Shown here: positions 38,301-49,669 of the stretch, in pieces
How positions within the stretch are numbered: the first letter of the stretch is position 1
Layout of the letters: every line of letters begins with the position of its first letter
Assembly: GCF_001625305.1 (NCBI RefSeq)
Contig: NW_017803965.1
Span: 2,295,598 to 2,359,597 of the forward strand
DNA from: Branchiostoma belcheri
Lineage: Eukaryota; Chordata; Leptocardii; Amphioxiformes; Branchiostomatidae
Length of the DNA stretch: 64,000 nt
Reading direction: 5' to 3'
Made by a program: the position numbers and the translations under genes
Notes under the pieces: generated by a model
What the model was told of the DNA's origin: nothing
Databases searched by the model: none
Seen by the model: the letters and a program-made list of their open reading frames with translations, nothing else

Positions 38301-41300
38301 TAGTTTGGTCTGTCTGTGTCTTACAGGTACGGAATCTTGCAAGGTTTGCATCACTGGCTTGAGGATGTAGCCCAACTTACAGTAGGCATTTTCCTTTTGG
38401 GTGTCTCCTGAGCAAAGAAAATTCCATTTTTAAGGAAAAAGAAGACTCTTCAGACAAAAAATGACACTAAAAAAATGTCCTAAAAAGGATCTGTATTTGA
38501 TAAAATGTTCCATTCATTTGCTGTAGGACACAAATGCATTTAAACATTTAAAAATTTTTATGACTGCTGTTTATAATACCAATCTAAAAGTTGCTTTTTT
38601 CTGTAGAGTCCTCCCTTTCTCTTGTGTTCCAATGGTTATGACCATTATATTGGGTCAAACCAAGGACACAGTATCCCCATTACATCATAAAATCAAGTAG
38701 ACATAGACAAAATAGCCTTTAACAGTTTTAGAATCTTTTAACAGATTTTTCTGAAACTCATTGTGACGTACACCTCCAACTCACTACTAGATATCGTACA
38801 CATGTAGCATGGCAAGTCCAACAGTCTGCTCAAGAATCAGCAGCCAGTGTTATGCCCTGGCCGCTCCTTCCCCACCCCTCTGGAGAAATGGTTTCTCCGG
38901 GTTTCTGGCAGGTAATGCCAATCACATGGACCATGCCATGCCTTCTGTAGGGGTGGTGGAGGGTTTGCGGAGGGGTATAACACTGCCGCGCTTGTCAGAA
39001 GGAGGTGTGCAACCACCTGTTGGTCGCCATGAAATATGCGGTCTGCGCCAAATCCTTGGGGGCTGTGATTGGTCGATGGGCGGAGCACCCGTAGTGTCAG
39101 CATGACAGCACAAAACCAGGATGGCGTACCGCAAAGGCGACGGGTGAAAGGTCACCAGAGGAAACAAAAGAACACTGATTAGCGGTGTACGCATGGTCAG
39201 CGGACAAGTACAAGCCCCTTATCAATGGACAGTGTCACACTTCAGAAATTTACACATAGCAGTATCCATGTCAAACTATCTGCCAAGCTTGCACATTTTC
39301 CAATTTCCGTAAACTTCTAGAGCCACCAAGCCTTGAAATTAATCATGGTACTTTCTACGTTACATGCAGAATCTCTTTTCTACTCTTAATATAGACGATT
39401 GTTCACTAGTAAGTCAGGAAAATCTGCAAGCAAGACAGATATACACTACAATCAAGTCAACAGTAGGGCAGTCACTAAAAGTACTTCTGGATTTTGTAAA
39501 TTGAAAAAAAAAATTTTTCATGTCTGATTACAGACATGCTCCATAAAACTGAAAACATATTTCTGTCACTTCTCTATCTTTTACCACTTTTCTGCTTTTT
39601 CAGACACAGACTATGACTTTGACTCATTGAATAGAATGCTGAACAAGCTAAAATAAAAGTTTGTGGCAAGAATAACTACTCGTGTATGTGGTCAAAACTG
39701 CAATGATCAAACAAGAAGCATCTGGAATCATATTTGATGAGTTCTATTATACACTTCAAAGCATTTGTCTGTAAGCTACATCTTTGGTGGATATTACAGA
39801 AAAAAACCTTAACTTCATTTTGCAATCATTGCAGTTTAAACAGTGATGTCTCAATCACAAGCAAAGCACACAGCCCTTAGCAAATGCATACAATACAGCT
39901 TTTTTTCCCCAAAATTTTCAAACTGCCAAATTGTTTTATCAATGGAAAAAAAAAGTTTCATACAAAACTCAACTACCAGCAAAGTCTACTGGCTACTGCA
40001 AAGTTTCCTATGGTACCTTATTTACATCATACTTCTACTTTTTTTTAAGGGAAAAGAACAAGCTGTATTGTCTACACAAACACCAGAGAACACAGCAGAG
40101 CAAAACGCACACACCATCACCGTGTGTAAGACAAGACTTGGACCCCTCCTGGCCTTTCTGCCTCATGTTCTGAAAACCTGTGGAATGAAACAGACCGGGT
40201 CAAAGCTGCTCAGGAAGTTGGAAGTGAGGAAATTTTTTAATCTTGGCGTACTTACACTCACCTCGAATAAGTTGGGTAGTTTTGACCACATGTGTGTGGG
40301 GATGGTCTATGGCAACCTCAAAGCCTGTAGGACAAGAAATAAAAATATGACTTCATGTGACTGAAGTTTTGATATGAAAAATATAACAGTATGTAGTATA
40401 GCTTACAAAAATTACAAATTGCAGCAGTAATGATTTATTGTTTTCTGGTCAGAGTATGCTTCTAATAGACATAGAAAGTGTTTTTCTTTTCTTTTTGTTC
40501 TTTTATAATTAACATATTGTGATAATAACTGAACCTGACTTACCTAAAGTTTGCAACAGTATACTCTCATTGATGACTAAATCTTGTGCTTGTTGAAGAT
40601 ATGTCTGTGGAAAAAAAACAAAAATCTTTCATCATTTGTATTCTTTCCCTCTTGAGAAGCTAGTGTACAACAACAATTACATAAAACATTGTAAACAAGA
40701 CATTTTAAAGAAACATTTTGTAAGAACAGATTTAGAAGTGGAGTTATCAATACATTTGTACTATAACATTCAAAATGACAAATCTTTATTTCTTTTCTGT
40801 GAATGGTTAGGAAGACAGTGTTAAGTGCCCATCCCAAAAAAGAGAGAAAGGGGGCAACATTTGGGCCTGCTATAGATTCGAGCCTGTGTTGTGCAGGTAT
40901 ACATGATGTACATGTAATTTGTATGGTGCAGGTAGATTTCAATGCCCAGTGCAGGTATGTAGAAAAGAGGATGTCGAGCCCTGGGCTGGTTACAGCAACT
41001 TTGTAATGTAACTCTGAGCTTACATTAGTAGAAAGACGTCATCTCACCTCGCTTTTCGTGTCCAGGTTGGGGGAGTCCCTGTGCAGGCAGACATGGGCCA
41101 CGCGGATCACATGCTCCAGTTTGCGAGGCTGTTCTTCCACTTTGGCAGCCAGGAACAAGCATGCAGCAGCCAGGGCCTAGCAACATCACACACACAGATA
41201 TAAACCTCACATAGGCACAGCCTACAAATACATGTTGTTTTAACTGGCAATTAACATAACATACTTTGTTATGATAATATCAATCTCTCACTATATAAAA

Positions 41301-42790
41301 AGCATATAATACTATAATAACTATAATATACAATATTATCATATTAGTATATTAAAAAAACGAAATAAATGGAATACTATTGAAGAAGTCATATCTATGA
41401 TAAAAATTGTCTGAATTTACAGAATATTTCGACTATTGTCATCATATAGGGCAATGTATTATTAATCACACATATGTAAAAATGGAGATATCAGCATCAC
41501 AAGTACAGTTGATAACAGTTACATTATGCAATGTTTTCTCTATGAAAGTACAAATGTAAAGAACACACATACCAATCTAAAAGTTGTTTTTTTCTGTAGA
41601 GTCCTCCCTTTCTCTTGTGTTCCAATGGTTATGACCATTATATTGGGTCAAACCAAGGACACAGTATCCTCATTACATCATAAAATCAAGTAGACATAGA
41701 CAAAATAGCCTTTAACAGTTTTAGAATCTTTTAACAGATTTTTCTGCAACTCATTGTGACGTACACCTCCAACCCACTACTAGGATAAAAATTGTTCTGA
41801 ATTTACAGAATATTTCGACTATTGTCATCATATAGGGCAATGTATTATTAATCACACATATGTAAAAATGGAGATATCAGCATCACAAGTACAGTTGATA
41901 ACAGTTACATTATGCAATGTTTTCTCTATGAAAGTACAAATGTAAAGAACACAAAAGGAACTCACATTTCTGTGGAACTTGGTGAAGGAATGATACATGT
42001 AAAACCGATGCATATATACAATGGCAGTGTTGATACATAGTTGGTTACTGTAAAGACTGGTCAAGGAAAACTTACAAATACAAATGAAAACAGCATTAGT
42101 TATAAGCTTTTTGATCATAATTTATCATTACTTTAGTAGTCTTTACAACCTTTAAAATCCATGTTTCTGGTGTCAGTATCTTTGAAATCAAAATACAAAC
42201 TTTGTGTCTGTGTAAAAAACTGTAACCTGATTTAATCTTGACAATTTCATATTTCTATTTTTTATTTCTTTGTGATAAATAAAGATTTAAACACACGCAG
42301 GTTGGCATTACACAGGCCCGAGTTCACGTGTTCCCAGAAGGCCACCAGAAGGGCTTGTCCATATGCAAATGAGCAGTAGGGAGAATTTGTCTTACAATGG
42401 TGTGACTCATGTCACAGGCACGTGATGATACAAATCTCCCCAAAATCACCACATCTCGGCAAAATTTCATCATATTATCAATCTTTAAGTACCACTGGTC
42501 AAAAATGATCATCATAAATCGACTGGTTTGTTGAAAATATTGGGAAAATACCGATTTCTGACACGAGACCGGCGCCGGCAGTCATGACGCCATGACTCAG
42601 ATGACTGCGCCACAGAAGTGGCTAGTTTGCCCATGATAGGATACACGGTGAGGCGTTGTCCCATGTCCTGGATCAAGTTAGCAGCCTGTTGTCTGTAGGA
42701 AAGTTCTTTGTCGGCGTCTACACCACACTTGCGTGTAGGAGTGTCCAGGAGTTGTTGTGGTGTGAAATGCCATCGTTCCACCGCCGCCAT
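35345..42790 (-). CDS. CCNT: Cyclin T (P-TEFb regulatory subunit)
   Basis: Twelve minus-strand exons: 42790-42645, 42047-41966, 41176-41048, 40604-40544, 40324-40262, 39062-39017, 38045-37955, 37790-37718, 37582-37509, 37178-37119, 36972-36870, 36600-35345; about 727 residues. Cyclin T activates CDK9, which phosphorylates the RNA polymerase II tail to release paused polymerase. The N-terminal 250 residues are the double cyclin box: [120 protein letters not shown]. The last exon encodes a His-rich tract (about residues 385-530), which in vertebrates binds the polymerase tail, and a poly-proline C-terminus. One gene stands for vertebrate CCNT1 and CCNT2. It is head-to-head with KANSL2. Confidence 0.96.
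36932..36945. other. RFX X-box-like sequence in cyclin T exon 11
   Basis: GTTGCCGTGGAAAC fits the RFX X-box pattern GTTNCCATGGNAAC with one central change. It lies wholly in coding sequence, so it may be chance codon use. Confidence 0.3.
38578..38790. repeat. Segment B', donor-like copy in cyclin T intron 6
   Basis: This 213-base segment equals 41571-41783 in length and differs at about four positions. It starts ACCAATCTAAAAGTTG and ends CACTACTAG. It has no inverted repeats or flanking duplication, so it does not look like a transposon. Confidence 0.85.
41399..41953. repeat. A-B-A' compound duplication in cyclin T intron 2
   Basis: A (41399-41567) and A' (41784-41953) are nearly identical direct copies of about 169 bases, differing by one T insertion near the start. 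Between them sits B (41571-41783), a 213-base copy of 38578-38790 from intron 6, 2.8 kb away, plus three extra bases (CAT). A' ends 13 bases from the exon 2 donor. Confidence 0.88.
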
Positions 42791-44193
42791 TACCCGTACC
42801 GCGACGAACAGACAAGCCCCACTGCGCATGCCCGCGCGGGCATCATGGGACGTCGCCAACGCAGCAAACCAACACCACAATTAGTCATTTTATCACAAAA
42901 AATAACATTTTCGCGACCAGTTTGTCGTTTTTCTGTCAGAATAAAACTAAACATCTATAACATATTAACCTAAAAGGCTAAATTGGCATTATATTTTGTT
43001 TCATGACATTATTTTTAATCCACCCCTTTCCTACCATGTTGTGATGCGGTGCAATGGTTGTAGAATAATGGCGACAGAGCTCAAAGGAAGAAAGACCTTG
43101 TATCTGCCCGGCTTCTAGTTGGATTTATAGGGACAAACGACGGTTACTGAAAGTCTTACTAGGTAGGTGCTAGAGAACTAAAGCTCTTCTTTCCTGGACG
43201 TTGTGATTTTTCAGTTGTGTCCGCTGATTTTTTTGTGAATTGGGGGAAATTCGGCAGCGGCAATGATATGCAAATGAGCTGTAGGGTGGCAATGGCGGGA
43301 CAACACATCACCCTTTCATCATGCATGTGTAACACAGCAGAGGCGAACTCTGTATCACTACAACTTCAAAACAGAGCGATTTCAGCCAAAATCTGAATTT
43401 TAGTGGCTTTAAAATGTACGTGAACTTGGAACAAAATTGGTTTGTTGAACATTTGTCACTTGCCAGGGTGTAGAAAAGTTTGAAAACATAGCTGAACATA
43501 CTGAAAGGCTAGTAGTGGTTGGGAGAAACAAGTTCTTCATCAGTGAGTTTCGTAAGGGACCTTGACTGATGTATCAGTATCAACTTGGTGGTTTGATATG
43601 TTTAGAATTACATTTTAGATGGTTACTTGTGGTACACATACACATCAGTTGGTCTTATAGAAACTAACAGTTGCAAACAAATTCCAGAAAATCAGTTGCA
43701 ACTATTTATTTGGACAAATTTGGTATTACATGTTACATGTACATTGTTACATGTGTTGTCAAGTAAATATCATATTTTCTCCTACTTTGAAGTATAGTCA
43801 GAATACAAGTGAATGTTTTGTTTATATCATATGCATGCAAATAATGAATTATTTGAAGGCAGATTATTGGTAGGCAAATCACCCAACTTTCACCCGCTTT
43901 TTATAATTTGCCTACCACTCCCCAGACATGACATTATGGTGATTGCTCCTCCTATGCTAGCTAGTTTACTGTAAATGCGATAGTTGAATAAACTTGAATT
44001 GTATCTATTTTGTGATTACTTATATACAATTTAAACTATGCAAATCATTAATATTGTAGCGTAGGAAATTTGAAACAATGTCACACTCTAATTAAGTTAA
44101 TGTCTGTACACAATTCATATTGTAGCCATATGATATGTATAAATCTCTCTATTTTATTTACAGTTTCTCTTGTGAAGCTTTGGGACAGCAAGT
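42791..44193. promoter_or_regulatory. Divergent promoter region, cyclin T / KANSL2, with inferred 5' UTR exon
   Basis: Cyclin T starts at 42790 on the minus strand. A likely non-coding first exon of KANSL2 ends at 43162 (AG|GTAGGT) and joins an acceptor at 44163, 30 bases before the KANSL2 ATG. It holds an upstream open frame starting ATGGCGACAGAG at 43068 (17 codons). The two transcription starts are thus within about 300 bases. The 43163-44163 intron holds no recognisable feature. Confidence 0.5.
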
Positions 44194-47100
44194 ATGTTGA
44201 AGCACAGAACAGGCACCTTTACTAGGGTGAAGGCAACCCTACAACAGGTATTGTTTGTTAGTTTCTTTTTTTGTTGAACATGGTTGTCATGGTTACTTTT
44301 CCAGTTATAACAGTGGATGTCACTAGAAGACAGAAGAAAAATGTCAAGACTATGCATGATCATGTTGTAAATGACTAATAAACTGGTGGACATACCCCTT
44401 GCTTGACAGTCGGATGCTCTATCCACTATACCACACAGAACAGACGCCTCATGTAAAAAATCTTGCTTCAAAAAAGACTTGCACTTGATGCAAGCACGTC
44501 TAACCCCAGTTAAGGGGGAAAATGATGTTAAAGTTGGATTAAAAAAATACTAGTACTATACTAACTAATACCAGCTCAAAAAAGAACAAGTAATACTACC
44601 AGTATTATAGAATTTGCAGTATTTCGAGCCATTATTCTAAAATGTTAAACATTCCATTCTTGTTCTAGGAACAATTCTGTAACTACATCCACCGTAGCTG
44701 CCTGCAGCCTCGAGCAGAGGGTTCAGAGTACTGCATCAGACACGTGTTGGAGGACAAGGCAGGGCCATATCGTCAGTGTAACTACGTTTCAGGGAAGTCT
44801 GGAAAACGGTGCTCCAACGCAGCGCCCAAAGCAGGCAACAGGGACGGGTAAGTCCTGTATAACTATCACAAGTATAGTTCTACAAAACTGAAATGTATTT
44901 ATAGCACATTGCAGTTCACTGTATGTGTCAAACATGTATAGAAGTTTTAAAATGTTTTATGGTAATTTTGTACCCTGCTAAATTTCTTGTGGCCTCTCAT
45001 GTCTGATACTTTCCTAGGATTGTTTGATTTTGTGTAAATTGATTGTAGTTGGTTCTATGCCCTGGATTGAGAGAGGGGTTCTACAATTAGTTACAATTCA
45101 GTGCTTTAAGTTACATATACAGTATACTGTATGTCTCCCAATAGTTACTGCAGCGAGCATGCTGCTCGGGCGGCCATGTGGCGTCAGCGGGCTAACCGAA
45201 GAAAGCGACCAGTAGACAACTCAGGCCCCTTGTTGGAGCACCTCCTTCACTACAGCCCCGAGCTGGAGAAAAGTCTGGGCAGGGCCTTACCACAGGCTAA
45301 TGTCATCTCCTCATCCAACCAACCAAGCAGGGTATTAGGTTAGTGTCAGCCAATCAGTGCTTGTGTTACACATTAGCCAAAAAATATAACAAGTGGGAAA
45401 CCACAAACGTCTAACCAATCAGAATTCTTGTTACTGCATGGGTTTAACCTTAAGTTGTAACTTGTCTGATAATAATTGCGCCCCATGTTCACATCAAATT
45501 TTCTGTAAAAAATTTGCATTACAATAGAACAAATACATACTCTTCTGCAGTACCCTTCTGTCAATTACCTTTTGCTTCCTTGAATTACTCTTTTCAGAAA
45601 AAAAAACGGTAGCGGCTAGCCAATCACAGATCATTCCTATAAGATCTGATTAGATGCAGAAGCCAGTTGACAATGACTGTAGCCAATCACGTGTCATTCT
45701 CAAAATATCGGATTAGTAATAGAAGCCATCTGATGATGTGTACCTGTTCCAGATTATGACTACTCCAGTGAGAGTGACCAGGAGCCCATCCAGGTAGACC
45801 AGGCCTGGAGGGGGGATGGAGACAGTGATGCAGAGAGCATAGACAGTGAACAGGAGGACCCTCTGAAGTGAGTAACCAAATCAACTGGTGTTTTCTAGCA
45901 ATTCTTCTTGAAAGTTCGGGACTAGAAATAACTTTTTTCGGTATACCTGCTTTAGTGCATGTAACATTGGAAATTACCTGCACCAGAATTAATTCATCTG
46001 CACCACTCAGTGTGGCTCTCCCCAAACAAGTGACCTCCATTTAACGTCCTATCCAAGGGATGTTCCTAACCCAAGATAGGTGCTCATCAGGCTTTTAGCT
46101 AGGGGGTGTCCAGGGTGTCTTTTGGACGCCCTGTACTGAAAATACTGAAAAAAACTGAAATTGGACGCCCTACTTTTTGGTAGGACACCCTAAAGACGCC
46201 CTGTTTTTTTCCACTCCCAACCCCTGCCATGCACACATGCCTCCCTTCAGCCTTACTATAAATACAAAAATGATGGTTTACTGAAGGAGTGTTGGAGAGC
46301 ATTTTGACTTTCAAAAAAGGCCCCCTAAAAAGCTTGTGCAACGTGCATCTTTGCTGAGCATAGCATACAATGCAAAAAATGGACGCCCAACAAAAAAATC
46401 CTAGCTAAAAGCCTGGTGCTCATTTTTACCTGGGTGAAGTGAGGAAAGTCGTGTAAGGTGCCTTTTCCAAGGGCACAAGATCTGCTATTACGTCACACGA
46501 CCCCACACCTATTCCAGATCCCCATGAAGTGAATATCAAGCCCTTATCAAGCTACTACTGCTGTCTGACCCTGTGTCAGGGACCTCTGCAGTCTAATGGA
46601 AGCCTGGCTAGTGAGTGACTATTTTCTCTCCAGGCATGCAGGGGTATACACAGCAGAGGAGGTTGCCCTCATCACCCGAGAGAAACTCATCAGGTTGCAG
46701 TCCCTGTACATCGACCAGTTCAAGAGGTTGCAGCACCTGCTGAAGGAAAAGAGACGCAAGTACCTCACCGCCAAGAAAATGGAGCAGGACATTCTCGGTA
46801 AGTCTGGAACACCCCTATTTGTTAGTTGGGATGACCTGATAACTGATGACATTGTATTGGGTGATTGGGATATGCCAACAAACAAGGGGGGATGTTAATT
46901 TAACATTTGTTTTGTTTCGCTCTCAGAAAATATTGGATGGCAACCAGCACTTTTTTTTTTGAAAAAGTTGAATCAAACCTGTTTTATGTTGAAGCATAGT
47001 ATTAATAGTAACAACATATTTTTGCAAAAACTGTCTCAAAGTCAAGTATTTACTAAAGCTACCATCATTTAAATGAATTGTAAAAAATTTGATTTTGACA

Positions 47101-48565
47101 ATATTTTTTTTTCTAGGCTCTGTCATTCCTTCCACGGACGAAGATTTGGATAGTTCTGACAAGGAGAAGCTACGCACTCTCCACGCCACCAAACGGTATC
47201 GTAAACGCCACGGCGCCGAGGCCCTTCTCCAGAGCAGATCCAACGAGAGGAGAATCGCTGCGTCAGAGAGCCATCTTGTCACCAAACCTACCCCTCCCCC
47301 GCGGTGCAACATCATCATAGACGGGGAGAGATGCAGTCACAACGTGGTGCCCATGTCCAGATTCTGTCTCCAACGTATCCTTTCCTGTATCTGTATGTGC
47401 CGGTATAACCCGTGTAACATACCAGCTTCACAGGCACTTGGCAAGGCAGCAGCTCGCTACATTAGTCCAGTCCTTACTTGTGTTACCCCTAACCTTTGAA
47501 CTTAACCCTAAACATTGTTTAAAGCTATCTAACGATAATGCCCCCACTTTACTTGGTGACAGCGATAGTTGTACTAACAGTTGTAGGAAAGAATTAGTTT
47601 TTGAACACCTCAATCCTTGGTGATAACTCTGGTACTTACAGGCATGATTATTTCTTGTTCTTTTCTGAGCTGGTCTTAGGTACTTAGTAGTTGGTTGGAT
47701 GACAGGTCGACCTTTGTATGTACCTTAACCTTTGATTGAACCTTAACCCCTAACCCCAGACATCCTCCACGACCCTCACCAGGTGCTGTTCCAGCACTGC
47801 TCCCACTCCACAGGAGGGATCGAGATCTGTGACAAGCCGGTTGCCATGGGAATGGACCGTACCACCTGTGTTCTACACTCACCCCTCCCTCCGCAAAGGT
47901 TCAAAATTCCAGAGAAAGAGGAAGAAATGATAGTGGAGGTAAGAGCCACTGTTAAAAAAAGTAACAGTGGTACTACATGTATCAGTATTGCTATAAGATA
48001 TGGTTGATTCAGTTTATTACATTAAAAAAATGAAGATTGACTTTGAAGGTCTTGAGTCCTTTCCCTTGACTGCAATGACGAGTTATGAAATGCCATTGAT
48101 GTCACTTTTTCACTGAAGGAGGTGAAGCCAGATGTTATGCAAATCGACGTGGAAGAAGATGACAACAAGCCAGTGGAGGTCACCGCTGTAGAGGGCAAGG
48201 GTCAAACTCAGAACCTGCCAGAAACTGCTAAAGGTGGTGCAGAGAGGGCCAAGGAAGAATCCTTGGGGAACCAGGAAACAACAGGCCTGGCAGATGAAAC
48301 ACCAGCTACCTCAGACCAACCTACCACTCAGGCTTCTCAACCAGTGAGCATTTCTCTAAATGTTATGCTATGATATGAATTTTACAGTAACTTCCTTTAC
48401 AACCACACCTCAAAATGTAGAAAAAATATTGTTCTCATATCTACATAATAGTCTTCTTTTCATATGATTGCTTTATGAAATTGTTATATTTGCTGAAGTA
48501 TTTTTCTTTAATTTCAGGATTCCATGGAGACAAATGGCGAAACGTCCAACGTAGCATCATCGTAA
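44194..48565 (+). CDS. KANSL2: KAT8 regulatory NSL complex subunit 2
   Basis: Nine coding exons: 44194-44247, 44669-44847, 45145-45338, 45753-45867, 46634-46797, 47117-47374, 47760-47938, 48119-48343, 48518-48565; about 471 residues, against 492 in human. KANSL2 is a subunit of the nuclear NSL complex, in which KAT8 acetylates histone H4. Four Cys/His clusters of the zf-C3Hc3H type are visible: [11 protein letters not shown]...[19 protein letters not shown]...[18 protein letters not shown]...FCLQH and [13 protein letters not shown]...CVLH. The central block [33 protein letters not shown], read through one exon, is almost identical to the human protein. Upstream of it is [20 protein letters not shown]. 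The acidic C-terminal exon 8 is divergent. AATAAA lies at 48718-48723. The identification is secure; the ATG choice rests on absence of an earlier in-frame one. Confidence 0.95.
44388..44442 (-). repeat. tRNA-like SINE relic
   Basis: On the minus strand, GTGGTATAGTGGATAGAGCA resembles the A-box half of a tRNA, but no cloverleaf, anticodon arm or B box follows. It is a fragment in KANSL2 intron 1. Confidence 0.45.
45608..45735. repeat. Degenerate two-copy tandem repeat beside KANSL2 exon 4
   Basis: TAGCCAATCACAGATCATTC ... GATTAG ... AGAAGCCA is followed about 68 bases later by TAGCCAATCACGTGTCATTC ... GATTAG ... AGAAGCCA. The second copy ends shortly before the exon 4 acceptor at 45752. Confidence 0.6.
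46020..46560. repeat. SINE-like repeat interrupted by a hAT-like element
   Basis: 46040-46087 and 46416-46520 together form one repeat of the family seen at 24185-24420 and 32175-32400 (shared GTGAGGAAAGT, TCCAAGGGCA-like and GTTCCTAACC blocks). The 46088-46415 insertion splits it, so the SINE-like copy is older. Confidence 0.55.
46088..46415. mobile_element. hAT-like non-autonomous element with 8-bp target duplication
   Basis: The ends CAGGCTTTTAGCTAGG and CCTAGCTAAAAGCCTG are perfect 16-base inverted repeats. GTGCTCAT flanks both sides (46080-46087 and 46416-46423), the 8-base duplication expected of hAT transposons. GGACGCCCT-type motifs recur near both ends, like hAT subterminal repeats. 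There is no transposase. The element is 328 bases and lies in KANSL2 intron 4. Confidence 0.85.
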
Positions 48566-49669
48566 ATATGGAGAAAATTATGGCAAATTCAGAATTTAAG
48601 ACTAAGTAAAACCTTTGTTACTACATGTATATTATTTTGCTATCACTTGAAGACCATACCCACCTGTGTTGAATATATTGTGTTGATGAAGATATTGTGT
48701 TCAAAGACAATATTACAAATAAAGATTTTGTATGACCAAATTGTTGTTGTGGTCTTGTCTAGTATTTAAGGATTTACCATCTGAAGAAAGCACATGGTTC
48801 TTAACATTTAGCACACTGAAGTACCCACGGGTTAGGCAGCAGGGAGAAGGTTCAAATGTAGGAAATGGATCAATAGCTAGCTTGTTTCTTCTTTTGTGTT
48901 TTGTAATACTAAGTAGTTATCCTCTGACAATGTTCGTAAATTTACAAGAACAAAAAAGATACGAAACCACCTCAGAATAATTTGATGGTTATGGTTAGTT
49001 CAGAGTACAGAAGTGACCATGAAAACTGAACATAACTGAAGAAAGTCAGGAATTACAGTAGTCACAAAAGTCTGTCTCTATTCTTACTTTCACAAGGTTC
49101 AGCAGTGCTAGTATGTGATCATTAATTTGTGGATTTCTCTGCTACCAGTTTGAGTAGTCCTAAGCAAGATATTAGTAACACGAATGTTGCACTTGAAAAT
49201 GAAATAAAGATTTCAAAATATGTAGTACACCATGGAGGTAAAAAAAAATTACTTTGAGTACGCTATATCTACAAATTGAGTGATTTTCCCGCCATGGATA
49301 CGACGGGAGGTCAAAGGTCGAGGACAACATGGCGGCCCAAGTGACCTGTTGCAAAGTAAGCCTTACATTCTTACGCTCTTAAACTCACATTTCTTTCCTT
49401 TTGCCAGTCATTATCTTCAGACGTTGTTAAGACAAGTGCTCCCCTTCTGTCTAATGCCAACAGAAGTGTATCTGTAAGGTTTACACGGCAAAAAAACGAA
49501 ATTTGTTTGCCCCCCTCCCCACTTTTTAGTTGTCGCACACGAACGTGCAAGCTGGCACGTACTATTAAATGCTTGACCAAACCAGCAAAGGTCAATAGCT
49601 GTCATGTTATTGTGTTTTACAGGCAGGTTGTTGTTCAGAAATGAGCTGACACAGAAGGTTGAATTGGCC
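48566..49669. other. KANSL2 3' end and METAP1D upstream region
   Basis: KANSL2 polyadenylation is probably just after AATAAA at 48718. A likely METAP1D first exon ends at 49355 (GCAAA|GTAAGC) and joins the acceptor at 49622. It carries ATG 49329, whose frame (MAAQVTCCK then AGCCSEMS) stops at 49649, 20 bases before the main ATG, so it is read as an upstream open frame. No other gene is seen. Confidence 0.5.

Noticed and set aside
38383-38409. Possible cyclin T micro-exon reading GDTQKENAY
   Set aside because: It has splice-like ends but breaks phase, and the true exon encoding [13 protein letters not shown] was found at 39017-39062 with the correct phase.
44388-44442. tRNA gene on the minus strand
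   Set aside because: Only an A-box-like half is present; no anticodon arm, B box or acceptor pairing could be drawn.
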